Origin: Chrysogorgia sp. JL179-B06
Lineage: Eukaryota; Cnidaria; Anthozoa; Scleralcyonacea; Chrysogorgiidae
NCBI GenBank assembly: GCA_035772405.1
Contig: JAYKKM010000136.1
Span: 133,501 to 197,500, forward strand
Length of the DNA stretch: 64,000 nucleotides
Reading direction: 5' to 3'
Part shown: positions 16,363-24,437 of the stretch, in pieces
How positions within the stretch are numbered: position 1 is the first letter of the stretch
Layout: the number at the start of each line of letters is the position of its first letter
Program-made: the position numbers and the translations under genes
Notes under the pieces: model-generated
Seen by the model: the letters and a program-made list of their open reading frames with translations, nothing else
Told to the model about the DNA's origin: nothing
The model's database searches: none

Positions 16363-16863
16363 ATGGCTGAAAGTGAGACTGGTTTGTCTGATTTGGTGGA
16401 TGACTTAGACTTGGAATGTACATTCGACACTGGTTATGAGAGAGACGTAGATGCGGAGATCATAGACGGTTTCTACCATCAAAGTGTGACCTTTATGAAC
16501 GAGAGAACTCGAATATTCGCAGACTATTGGATGAAGCTATATTCAAATTGCTGTCTACAGCGAGACCACGCCGTGGAACTACTTAACGACAGTAAACCTG
16601 ACGAAGCTAAAGCAGTTCTCAACGATTGGCCTGACACATGTGGGTCGCCGAGTGTCCCACAACTATTATGCGAAACACCCGTGGAACCAAAACGAAAGAA
16701 GCGTTCTGCGGCTTCTATTGAGTGTGACGCTGTTTCACTTATCCACGAGATGAGAGAGAGTTACGTCAGAGGAGAGAGAGTGCAGTTTGACGTCCCAAAT
16801 GTATTTCCAGAGGGTGAAGTCTCTTTAGCTGATTACGAAGGTCACATGCATCAAGCAATGTGA
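16363..16863 (+). CDS. Acidic putative early regulatory protein with NLS
   Basis: 166 aa; very acidic N-terminus (DLVDDLDLEC) and, at about residue 108-113, a PKRKKR basic cluster like the SV40-type nuclear-localisation signal. Just before it is LLCET, close to but not matching the LxCxE retinoblastoma-binding motif. No named family. Position after a kB/TATA promoter and beside an overlapping ORF recalls early regions of small DNA viruses; adintoviruses are reported to carry oncogene-like accessory genes. A nuclear regulator of host or element transcription is the likely role (inference). Confidence 0.6.
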   Translation: MAESETGLSDLVDDLDLECTFDTGYERDVDAEIIDGFYHQSVTFMNERTRIFADYWMKLYSNCCLQRDHAVELLNDSKPDEAKAVLNDWPDTCGSPSVPQLLCETPVEPKRKKRSAASIECDAVSLIHEMRESYVRGERVQFDVPNVFPEGEVSLADYEGHMHQAM

Positions 16864-17215
16864 GCACTCTTTTAAGACGATTGATAACTACGTTATTCAA
16901 AACGCATTTGTGTATGGAATGTGGCTAAGTCGTGCGTTTGATAAGTTTCAAGAGGAAAAGAATAGGAAGCAAGTCTCTGGCATGTTCGATGATTGGGTTA
17001 ATTTACGATGTGAAGTCAGACAGACGCGAGCGCGGCAACTTAGAAAGTTTTACAAGCTTTTCTCTACTCATAAGAAGGTGTTGAGGTGTAAGTTACCATT
17101 TATATGGTTTGTAAAGAACGGCAACGCTGTTGTGAGTTATTTTAACAGTCACAAAGAGGTGGCACTACCTTGGACACACGAAGTAGATTGCGATTGTGAA
17201 GTTTGTAAAATATAA
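16829..17215 (+). CDS. Second early-region ORF, possibly a 3' exon
   Basis: This frame is open from 16829 and its first good ATG is at 16919 (98 aa: MWLSRAFDKF...). Upstream of 16829 the pyrimidine-rich GAAGTCTCTTTAG ends in AG, a plausible splice acceptor, so the frame may be joined to part of the 166-aa ORF, which it overlaps by 35 bp. Seen in the protein: a Lys/Arg-rich middle, aromatic WF/YF pairs, and a Cys-rich tail (CDCEVC) that could bind zinc. No family recognised. Confidence 0.5.
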   Translation: MITKVTCIKQCEHSFKTIDNYVIQNAFVYGMWLSRAFDKFQEEKNRKQVSGMFDDWVNLRCEVRQTRARQLRKFYKLFSTHKKVLRCKLPFIWFVKNGNAVVSYFNSHKEVALPWTHEVDCDCEVCKI

Positions 17216-17269
17216 CGAGCGCTAAATGTAACGCCACGACATCACGTTTTCACATACCTCGGTACTCAT
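17216..17269. other. Short spacer before the 66-bp repeats
   Basis: Noncoding; no signal seen apart from a TCACGTTTT stretch. Confidence 0.4.
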
Positions 17270-17645
17270 CTAGGATTGTGCAATAAACGAAACAGCTGTG
17301 TCACTACGTCATATATCTCTCATGTAATGTGTTATCTAATATTGTGCAATAAACGACACAGCTGTGTCACTACGTCATATATCTCTCATGTAATGTGTTA
17401 TCTAATATTGCGCAAGAAACGACACAGCTGTGTCACTACGTCATATATCTCTCACGTAATGTGTTATCTAATATTGCGCAAGAAACGACACAGCTGTGTC
17501 ACTACGTCATATATCTCTCACGTAATGTGTTATCTAATATTGCGCAAGAAACGACACAGCTGTGTCACTACGTCATATATCTCTCATGTAACGTGTTATC
17601 TAATATTATGTCATAAACGACACAGCTGTGTCGGTCACTACATGT
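17270..17645. repeat. Six 66-bp repeats each with a 14-bp palindrome
   Basis: Exact 66-bp spacing of ACAG at 17292, 17358, 17424, 17490, 17556 and 17622. Each copy holds GACACAGCTGTGTC (perfect palindrome with E-box CAGCTG; first copy has one change) followed by CACTACGTCATATAT, which contains a CRE-half TACGTCA. Copies 3-5 are nearly identical, ends diverged. ORFs across the array exist only because 66 is a multiple of three. Could be an enhancer, iteron-like replication site or maintenance element. Confidence 0.95.
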
Positions 17646-17720
17646 TCCAAGTGATGTAACAATATTTTAGACTCACGAAGCTATGTGAACTAACTATCTG
17701 TACCAATAACATATAATTTT

Positions 17721-17726
17721 AATAAA
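17721..17726 (+). terminator. Poly(A) signal for the early-type region
   Basis: AATAAA within TTTTAATAAAACAC, the first plus-strand AATAAA in a noncoding context after the early ORFs; an A13 run follows near 17775. Confidence 0.55.
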
Positions 17727-17805
17727 ACACTTACAAAACCTCTGTCCCCGACTTATTAATTAACCACGGCGTCCAAAAAAAAAAAATCTGTCCTTGTATC
17801 GCCGT

Positions 17806-17881
17806 GTTCTACACTACTCTTCAGGTCTCCAGCGCTCACACACAGTAATGATCGCTGGATCCCTGAAGAGTAGCGTAGAAC
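17806..17881. ncRNA. 76-nt imperfect hairpin, pre-miRNA-like
   Basis: Arms 17806-17834 and 17853-17881 pair at 26 of 29 positions around an 18-nt loop; mismatches are one single and one double. Size, stem length and small bulges fit a microRNA precursor. It overlaps the 5' end of the 78-aa ORF. Alternatives: a translation-control hairpin or a protein-binding palindrome. No expression data. Confidence 0.35.
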
Positions 17882-18084
17882 GTGTGGAATCAGTGGAGGA
17901 AAAGATAACGAGACTCAACAAAGAGTTGTTGTGGGTCTACCAGATTAGAGAGCTAAAACGACAACTATTCGCTAAGAGTAGTGTAGAACGTGAGGAACTA
18001 GACGAGAGGTTTAAACACACTGCATTGGGAAAAAGGATGACCAGTCGTAAAAGAGAGTTGCGGCTTCTCAGACGTCTCAAATAG
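17848..18084 (+). CDS. Small basic coiled-coil protein
   Basis: 78 aa from ATG 17848 (the frame is open further up from TTG 17794). Helical with heptads (VEEKITRLNKELLWV; RELKRQLF) and a basic tail (KRMTSRKRELRLLRRLK). Not recognised. It is the last possible gene before the right terminal repeat; its ATG lies in the loop of the hairpin. Confidence 0.4.
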   Translation: MIAGSLKSSVERVESVEEKITRLNKELLWVYQIRELKRQLFAKSSVEREELDERFKHTALGKRMTSRKRELRLLRRLK

Positions 18085-18189
18085 CTCAAACCACGACAGC
18101 AAAGAACACGAGGGTACCAACACACTTCTCCAAATCGTGTAGATTCCAAATGGATCTGATTCCTGAAAAATCATATAGATTCCTAAAAA

Positions 18190-18453
18190 TAGACGTCTCG
18201 ACCACGCCCTTTTTTAAGGCATCTCGGCCACGGCCTTTTTTAAGGCATCTCGGCCACGCCCTTCTTTAAGGCATCTCGGCCACGCCCTTTTTTAAGGCAT
18301 CTCGGCCACGCCCTTTTCAAGACGTCTCGACCATGCCCTTTTTAAGACATTTCGACCACGCCCCTTTTCGAGGAATTCTTGGAATTATTTCTTGAGATAA
18401 TTCTTGGAACTTGACCTTGACCTTGAGACTTGACCTTGAAACTTGACCTTGAC
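18190..18453. repeat. Polinton right terminal inverted repeat
   Basis: Mirror image of the left repeat. Contains about six copies of the 26-bp GGCATCTCGGCCACGCCC-type repeat followed by the ~90-bp tip shared with bases 1-132, ending in a GACCTTGA-rich run. 18085-18189 just inside it is noncoding with nothing recognised. Confidence 0.93.
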
Positions 18454-18585
18454 AGTAGTAGTAAAAGGCCTATTCTAACTCACAACCAGTTAGATTCTGT
18501 TAGTGGGCGTGGTCAAAGTTTTGGCTACGCCCACTAACAGGGTCTAACTGCGGGGGTGAGTTAGAATCGGCCTTTTACTACTACT
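18454..18585. repeat. 132-bp terminal palindrome (probable Polinton tip)
   Basis: Outer arms AGTAGTAGTAAAAGGCC (18454-18470) and its exact complement (18569-18585), then ATTCTAACTCAC/GTGAGTTAGAAT and an inner pair TTAGTGGGCGTGG / CTACGCCCACTAA. Almost the whole segment can fold on itself. It begins AG and ends CT, and shares GGGCGTGGTC with the terminal repeat, so it likely belongs to the Polinton. A separate MITE inserted at the border is the alternative. Confidence 0.75.
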
Positions 18586-18843
18586 CATATAGATTCTTCA
18601 AATAAGCTAAACAATGAGCCAAATCAAACATCTCGTGAAGGTAATTTTTCCCAAGATGTAATGATTTCATATAATTCAGACATCAATGCTTACATACCAG
18701 TTCAGTCCATGTTCATTGAGAACTTGACAGATGTTAGAAAGCGTCTGCATATGCCACCTATTATTTTGCTTGTGGATGCGGCCTATAGGTGCATGCAGGT
18801 GTGCAACCAATCCATTTCGAAGGACAGCATTTTCGCCATGTAG
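18586..18843 (+). CDS. Unit ORF, possible linker exon of the recombinase gene (unit 1)
   Basis: The frame is open from the unit start to TAG at 18843 (last 60 aa start at ATG 18661). Unrecognised; Ser/Asn/Gln-rich then NLTDVRKRLHMPP and a Cys pair. It lies between the catalytic exon of the previous gene copy and the C-terminal SANT-like exon, where this protein family has a variable linker. An acceptor-like TATAG ends at 18592. Same ORF at 29191-29373, 39416-39598, 49640-49822 and 59869-60051 (ATG-to-stop), identical in sequence. Confidence 0.3.
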   Translation, partial: HIDSSNKLNNEPNQTSREGNFSQDVMISYNSDINAYIPVQSMFIENLTDVRKRLHMPPIILLVDAAYRCMQVCNQSISKDSIFAM

Positions 18844-19280
18844 GATGAAATTATAATTGAAAATAATGGAAAACTTTTGTCAAATTCATCCAACATGGCG
18901 GCAATGACGGAAGCTGCACACAACCAACTAAGCAACGCATGAATAAAAAATTGATCCCGATGGAACGCCAGTATAAATTTCGTGTACATCAGACAAGCAA
19001 CCATTGTAAGTCACTATGGCTTTGCGAAAAAAATATAGTCCTTGAATCATTCAGGCTCACCATCATGCTTTTGCTTAACGGTTGTTTGCTCCTACCCTGA
19101 AGCAATTGTTTGCCGATAACATTCATATGAACCATATCACTAATATTACTGAAGCAATTGTTTGCCGATAAAATTCATATGAACCATATCACTAATTCTC
19201 TGGACTCCCATAGAGCACATGTGACCATTCTGTAACCCTTACATAAATTCAATAACGTTTGCTTCGTATATTTTATATAG
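18844..19280. other. Intron-like noncoding stretch, unit 1
   Basis: AT-rich; holds two near-copies (about 19102-19140 and 19150-19190) of a ~39-bp segment with GCAATTGTTTGCCGATAA and CATATGAACCATATCAC, separated by a few bases. No gene seen. Confidence 0.45.
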
Positions 19281-19517
19281 TAAAATGTCTAAAAAGAAAG
19301 CAGGCAAGCGTACAATCATGGACTTCCTCTGAAAAAAGACAGCTACGAATATACTTTGAAAAGTATATCAACGCCAGCAAAGCACCCAGAAAGAAGGAGT
19401 GTGAAAAATTTTTGGAGGACAAAGAACCATTTGTTCCCCAAAAGATCGTGGACCAACATTAAAGATTGTGTTAGGAACATGGGACTGAAAGAGAAGAAAA
19501 ATAAGGAAAAAGGGTAA
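19281..19517 (+). pseudogene. SANT/Myb-like C-terminal exon, frameshifted (unit 1)
   Basis: Follows an acceptor-like TTTTATATAG. In intact units it codes a Trp-containing helix pair (SWTSSEKRQLRIYFEKY ... RSWTNIKDCVRNMG), the SANT/Myb-like tail of a tyrosine-recombinase-fold protein family. Here an extra C near 19427 shifts the frame and ends it early. Its 5' partner exons would lie on the far side of the Polinton. Confidence 0.6.
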
Positions 19518-19828
19518 TGTCACGTATTCGTCCCTTCCGCAAATGCCATAATGCTTTGCGCCTTGGGGTAAAGTTTAATAGCTGACGTAAATGGAGTAGC
19601 GCAACAATAATGATTTTTACATTTTCAATTCATTTTCCGCATTAAAACAAGATATTTTATTTTCGAGATACCCTACAAAGCACAAAGCATAATGGCAATT
19701 GCGAAAGGGGCACAAATGGACAAGAGAGCATAAAGTTCTATGATAAAGGTGAGAGGGAACGTATAGTAATGGTCTAGCTTAGACCCATCTTAACTCCACG
19801 AAAGTTATTTTCAGATTTTTGAAGTTAT
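19518..19828. other. Noncoding stretch, unit 1
   Basis: Between the C-terminal exon and the copy A upstream region; no ORF or repeat of note. Likely 3' flank of one gene copy and 5' flank of the next. Confidence 0.4.
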
Positions 19829-20313
19829 TGGCCCATTACTATATCTCTCTCATCTTTATGAACCCTTGATATATGGTAGCCAAACAATTTTTAAGAAACC
19901 ATGATAATTCTGAAGTATGCTGGGAAAATTACAAGTTTCTTTTAAATAAAAGGTATTTAAATATGTTTGGAAATGTTGATAATTTTCAAGAAATAACGCT
20001 TTTATTATGCTTTTTGACGCTGCTATCTTTGATATGCTCAACGGTTCAGAGTTAATGTACAATAATGTAAACCAGCCGTTTTCTTTTCAAATGACGTCAT
20101 ATCGTCAATTTTTGTTGATATAACGTCAATTTCGAAAATAATCTCCGCTGTACTCTCCGCTCCGTTATTTCTGGAGAACAATGTCTCTATACATTCTAAT
20201 TAAATACCTTTTATTTAAATCATCTTCATTTTTGACTTGCTTAGTCGAAAGCTTGAACGGATGTCCGTTCGCACTTCCACCTGGTTGAACTTAATGTACG
20301 ACGCATAAGATTG
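19829..20313 (+). promoter_or_regulatory. Upstream region of gene copy A (duplicated at copy B)
   Basis: About 480 bp that recur, diverged, at 24438-24987 in the same unit (shared GAAACCATGATAATTCTGAAG, TTTTTGACGCTGCTATCTTTG, and TTTATTTAAATCATCTTC). It contains a perfect CRE, TGACGTCA, at 20092-20099. Both copies end at an ATGGGGAAC start, so this is probably a 5' flank/promoter duplicated together with the gene. Confidence 0.5.
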
Positions 20314-20406
20314 ATGGGGAACTTTGTCCACAACAACAAAGTCCTCGATGCAAACGTGGGTGAGATCAAAGTGACCAAACGTTGGTACCACGGCGAATCC
20401 ATTTGA
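20314..20406 (+). pseudogene. Copy A first exon-like ORF (unit 1)
   Basis: ATGGGGAAC... to TGA, 30 aa (MGNFVHNNKVLDANVGEIKV...), starting at the same place relative to the upstream duplication as copy B. Too short alone; probably a first exon or a truncated remnant, interrupted 39 bp later by the fold-back. Same ATG at 30844, 41069, 51293 and 61524. Confidence 0.35.
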
Positions 20407-20590
20407 GTATTACCCATATCTATATTGTAATGATCTAAGCGGAGTATAAAGATAAGAGCCCAGCTCAATATACGTAAGTGTATAGCCATAATAATATGGA
20501 AACAAGTCAAGTTTTAAAAACATTTTTACTGATGTTTCGTTGCGAACTTACAACATCTTCAGAGTAATAATTAAAGGTGTGAAAACTATC

Positions 20591-20894
20591 TTTATTTTTT
20601 TTGAGGTCCGTAACTCAGGTCCGTAACTAAAATAGAGCCTTTTGATTGGCTGAGTACGAGGTCCGTATCACACCAGTACGGACCTCTCGCAACTTTTCGC
20701 GCCAAAAAATTGCAATTTTTTTGACTTTGCTCGAAAAAAATAAACACGTTATTTACCGTTTTGGTCGGTCCGTACTGGAAAAATATTTTCTCTCAGTCTC
20801 AGAAGCGACCCTCGACCTTCGGTCTCGGGCCGCTTCTGAGACTTCTGGAAAATATTTTTCCAGTACGGACCTCCCAGCCGGTAAATAACATATA
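20591..20894. mobile_element. 304-bp insertion present only in unit 1
   Basis: Units 2-5 read straight through (ACTATCTATATTTATAAG), giving both the filled and the empty site. The insert has repeated GGTCCGTAAC / GGTCCGTAC at its left and CCAGTACGGACC at its right, an internal stem (TCAGAAGCG...CGCTTCTGA) and no ORF of note: a MITE-like or SINE-like non-autonomous element. Confidence 0.85.
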
Positions 20895-21113
20895 TATATT
20901 TATAAGTCTATATTTACAAAAGAGAATAATACACGTGTCAATGTTGTGGTGCATTGTATCTGGTTTACTGAATTCTAAATTCAAACCGTCTCTCAATGAG
21001 AACATATCTTCCATACCGCTTTCTCTATTTTAATTGCGTACTGTTACTTATGTCACCTTTTGTTATATATATATATATATATATGGTCAAATACATATAT
21101 GGAAAAATTCACT

Positions 21114-21184
21114 GCCCCAACCGGGAATCGAACCGTGGTCTCCCAATCAACGTTTCGGCGCACTAACCTCTGAGCTATTGAGAC
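21114..21184 (-). tRNA. tRNA-like sequence, left arm (unit 1), degenerate
   Basis: Reverse-strand relative of the right-arm sequence. A box (TAGCTCAGAGGTTAG) and B box (GGTTCGATTCC) kept; anticodon stem and T stem each carry mismatches. Likely a pseudo-tRNA. Confidence 0.45.
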
Positions 21185-21582
21185 ACGGTCAGAACAGTCA
21201 GTGATTTTTCCATATACATAGTAAATTCGCCGCTTTCCCGGACTCCAACAGGCACATCGCATCTAACCATAACGTGGAGCGTGGCCTCTCGATCGCACTT
21301 CCCAAAGTAGCGAAGCGATACACAACTTCTTGTATACAGAGGGCTTTAAGAGTAATAATTAATGATCATTAATTATTATTCTTAAATTATCATGAAAATC
21401 ATTAATTATTACTCTTAAAGCCCTCTGTTATACAAGAAGTTGTGTATCGCTTCGCTACTTTGGGAAGTGCGCTCGAGAGGCCTCGCTCCACGTTATGGTT
21501 AGATGCGATGTCTGCCTGTTGGAGTCCGGGAAAGCGGCAAATTTACTATGTTTATGGAAAAATCACTGACTGTTCTGATCGT

Positions 21583-21653
21583 GTCTCAATAGCTCAGAGG
21601 TTAGAGCGCCGAAACGTTGATTCGGAGACCAGGGTTCGATTCCCCGTTGGGGC
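21583..21653 (+). tRNA. tRNA-like sequence, right arm (unit 1), anticodon GTT (Asn-type)
   Basis: 71 nt that fold as a cloverleaf: acceptor GTCTCAA/TTGGGGC (with two G-T pairs), D stem GCTC/GAGC, anticodon stem CCGAA/TTCGG with loop ACGTTGA, T arm CAGGG-TTCGATT-CCCCG with one mismatch. Position 33 is C instead of U and the body is unlike usual tRNA-Asn, so it is more likely a tRNA-derived repeat than a working tRNA. pol III promoter boxes are present. Confidence 0.5.
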
Positions 21654-21853
21654 AGTCAATTTTTCCATAATATGTATTTGACCATATTAAATTCTCTCTC
21701 ATCATTATATATATATATATATATATATATAGACAGTTTTCGCAGCCCCTAAGTAGGAAACGAAACGTCAGTAAAATGTTTTAAAACTTGACTTGTTTCC
21801 TTATTATTATGGCAATACATTTACGTATATTGAGCTGGGCTCTTATCTTTATA

Positions 21854-22019
21854 TACTTAGCCTGTGTTGCAGACGGTTGTTTGGGGGGAGGGGATGTATT
21901 CGGGGAGAGTTATATTCGGGACGCGGTATTCGGGACGCGGAATACATTACACTACGCATGCTGCTTTATACACCGATTACGCTTTCCGCCCGCAAAATCT
22001 ATAGCTAAGATTGTAATGT
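21854..22019. other. Spacer with GGGACGCGG direct repeat, unit 1
   Basis: G-rich run TTGGGGGGAGGGG and a TATTCGGGACGCGG motif repeated in tandem; no gene. Confidence 0.4.
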
Positions 22020-22950
22020 CTTCTTTCACAAGAAAGAATTGTACCAGAACGTGACAAATTGTCCGTTTTCAGAACGAGACGGAACTTCATTCTAAAAGGA
22101 TGCGTCACACATGCAGTCTGTTGCTAGCACCAAATAAAATATCATCGGTTGCTAATAAAGCCTTAACTGACTATGTTTTCCCGAGAATGAAGTCAAACTC
22201 AAGTATTTGGAAGCGAAGAATGAAAAAACAATTGTATTTTATGGGCAAGCGCTGTTAGAAAAACATGGAAAAGTTAAGGCTAATATATATGCGTCCCAAC
22301 ACATGCGGGAATTGGCACGAATGTTGCAAGGAAATTATCCAAAATGCCATCTCTAACCATGAAAGACTTTATTACACCAGATAAGTTTCACATTCTTGTA
22401 CAAGCCACCAAGAACTCCAGTAGGGATACCAAGATGATGCCGAAAAGTTCTCCTTCCAACGCGCTAAAGCTTGGATACGCCTTGACGAAAGCCGCTTATA
22501 TCATGAGAGGGGGGAACCGCGATGAAACTGACCGAAGGAATGTTGAAGATTTTCTTAAATTATATGAGCAAGAGTGAGCAGACAAGATTTCGGTGAAAGC
22601 GCTGAATTCCCTGGCCTACCGGAAGCACAAGAAAACGGAATGTCTTCACCCAAGACTTGTTGAAGTTGAGAAAATTTCAGCTAAAAAAAATTGAAGAACT
22701 TCGGCAATGTCTGGAGATTTTCCGAACGAGATATGGCGAGAGTTGGAAACAATCTGCCTATCACGAATCGTTTTCAATAAACCAAGATCTGGGGAGGCAT
22801 CTAAATTACGTGTGGACAACTACAATTCCAGGCCAGATTGGAACAGAAGCCAAAATAAGATTTTATTTCAATTTTCTACAGGAATATGAAGTGCCACTCA
22901 TTATACACAAACATTCTAAATGCACTTTTAGAGGATATTGGCTATAGATT
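22020..22950 (+). pseudogene. Tyrosine-recombinase-fold gene copy A, decayed (unit 1)
   Basis: Reading in changing frames gives conserved blocks of a family widespread in invertebrates and fish: a finger remnant (KNCTRT), VFPRMKS, then YGQALLEKHGK and MRELARML, then KDFITPDKFHILVQATK...ALKLGYALTKAA, and finally WRELETICLSRIVFNKPRSGEASKL, the box I arginine region of tyrosine recombinases. At least three frameshifts and stops separate the blocks. The catalytic C-terminal part is missing here. Same pseudogene in every unit. Confidence 0.7.
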
Positions 22951-23090
22951 CACCAGGCGGAAAGCGTAATCTATTGGTGAATATGAGAGCCCAGCTTAAA
23001 ACACGAAGCAGTCATGGTATTTTTAAAAATATTTACCATGATCTAACGTTTCGTTGCATTCCGAACAACATATTCACAGAATAAATTACA

Positions 23091-23488
23091 ATCACAGTAA
23101 AACTAGATGTTTAAATTTACATTGAAGCGAGAACAAAATAAGCTTATAGTAAAATAATAAAGGAGAGAAAAAAGCAATTGAAAATCCTCCGTAACTTGCA
23201 TTCTCTCACACCATCTTGTCACTGGACATCCTATTTCTTTCAAATCGTCTTTAATATTATCAGCTCTTGTTCTTTTGATTCTGAACTTTCAAAAAAGTTT
23301 CTTATTCCTAAACTAAGTAAACATAAGTTCTGCGCCATTCTATACTTGTTTTAATTTTGTCAGTCACCAACCATTTAATCCTTCGTCTTTTCTCACCTTT
23401 ATTATTTTACTATAAGCTCATTTTATTCTCGCTTTTTATTGGTTAAAACCTTTTGTATGTAAATTTAAACACCTAGTTTTATTGTGAT
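23091..23488. mobile_element. MITE-like element with ~75-bp terminal inverted repeats (unit 1)
   Basis: Begins ATCACAGTAAAACTAG and ends CTAGTTTTATTGTGAT; the arms pair again at CGAGAACAAAATAAGC...ACTATAAGCTCATTTTATTCTCG. No ORF. A second, 3'-truncated copy lies at 25431-25790. Copies in other units: 33315-33712, 43540-43937, 53768-54165. Confidence 0.8.
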
Positions 23489-24437
23489 AGCAATTTAGTC
23501 TGTGAATACGTTGTAGGTGTGAAGTGTGAACTTTAATCTCGTTTGACTATGAAACGAAAATATGACCATGCAGGGAATACAGCCTGAAACATATTTTACA
23601 TATAAAAATTCTACAAAATAATCTGATGTCCCTAAAAGTGTAAATGAATAGAGGAGCCAAGCATAAAATACGCATCAAGTTTTACCTTGAAAAAGAATAT
23701 GCAACAGTATTGTAAATCAGCACAACACGTTTAATGTCTCCTGCTAAGAATCTTGAAATAAATCCGTGATAAAAACTCGCTAATTAACCCATCACATGGC
23801 CGTGAAGGCGTTGAAAGATTCCAAACATGTATAATAGACCATTTACACGGTACGATGATGTACAATGGCGTTGGGTGGTAATTCTCGCGCGTAACTCGCG
23901 TCAATGTCGACAATGACATTAGGTGTTCTATACAACAGACCAATTACATTACTACATCATCATCATCATGTAGGACGAGCGAGCTCGGTTGTGTGGGTAT
24001 GCGGGTCTTTACGGACCTCATGGAGTAGCGTCCATGCCTTTATGCATAGCTAACACCCTACAGTCGGCAGCAGGGCTGTAGTAATCTACCAACGGCGACA
24101 TACTGCGAAACTGCTTGTAGGAGTTGTGACCACTTGATTTTCGCAATTGAAAGAAATATTACTGCACGAGCGTTTTAAAAAATAAACTCTTTTCCGTTCA
24201 ACAGGAGTCTTCACTGTTGTCAATTCTTGAGTAAAACTTTAAAAAACCTTTTTCGTAATGCAATTCTTTGACAAAATGTACTTCACAACTATAACTTTTT
24301 TCTGACACTTTGTTTTCCCAAAATTAACGTGTAAACGGGCGCGTAAAAATCACGATAGGTGTCACATACTGAGTATCGTTTGATGATTAGCTATCCTGAG
24401 AACTAAAAAATATAACTTAAGAGGAATTAGGAGACTA
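23489..24437. other. Noncoding DNA with a structured GC-rich island (unit 1)
   Basis: 23953-24125 starts with (CAT)n and is richer in G+C than its surroundings (GGACGAGCGAGCTCGG; CCCTACAGTCGGCAGCAGGGCTGTAG forms a stem). A ~110-bp segment (23525-23640) is present in inverted orientation at 25800-25920. No gene seen. Confidence 0.45.

Larger units (their letters stand above)
1..18585. mobile_element. Polinton/Maverick (adintovirus-like) DNA transposon, left tip cut by window
   Basis: Seen: inverted terminal repeats at both ends, and between them a protein-primed family B polymerase, a DDE integrase with chromodomain, an FtsK/HerA-type ATPase, a double jelly-roll capsid protein and a penton-like protein. 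This set defines Polintons. The genes form two blocks diverging at 10308-10324. The right end is placed at 18585, because the flank after it (CATATAGATTCTTC) is exactly the sequence found at the same place in the other array units and because the tip reads ...ACT, giving the AG...CT termini usual for Polintons. The left tip lies before base 1. No adenain-like protease is seen, and the capsid gene has a broken 5' end, so this copy may not be able to make particles on its own. Confidence 0.95.
20445..21853. mobile_element. Fold-back element with tRNA-like arms (unit 1)
   Basis: Outer inverted repeats of ~100 bp (20445-20560 and 21745-21853; AGATAAGAGCCCAGCTCAATA and its complement) enclose a second palindrome, 21085-21683, with ~290-bp arms that each carry a tRNA-like sequence. 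(TA)n runs flank the inner palindrome. No protein is coded, so any movement would depend on enzymes in trans. The 304-bp insertion of unit 1 lies in the left part. Confidence 0.75.

Noticed and set aside
16670..16685. LxCxE retinoblastoma-binding motif in the 166-aa protein
   Set aside because: The sequence is LLCET, so the final Glu is missing; noted only as a near match.
17270..17645. CRISPR array
   Set aside because: Repeats are directly adjacent with no unique spacers, and the DNA is eukaryotic.
17276..17659. Long Cys/His-rich ORFs across the 66-bp repeats
   Set aside because: Open only because the repeat length is a multiple of three; two different frames stay open, and the DNA is better explained as palindromic regulatory repeats.
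21064..21084. (TA)n runs as a meaningful signal
   Set aside because: Simple microsatellites that vary in length among units; they explain part of the 1-5 bp period differences.
21053..21681. Plus- and minus-strand ORFs of 69-79 aa in the fold-back
   Set aside because: They translate the tRNA-like sequences and their flanks; mirror images of each other, no protein features.
21788..22054. 88-aa and 71-aa ORFs starting MTCF and MFPY
   Set aside because: Lie on the outer inverted repeat of the fold-back and the following spacer; no domain and two overlapping frames.
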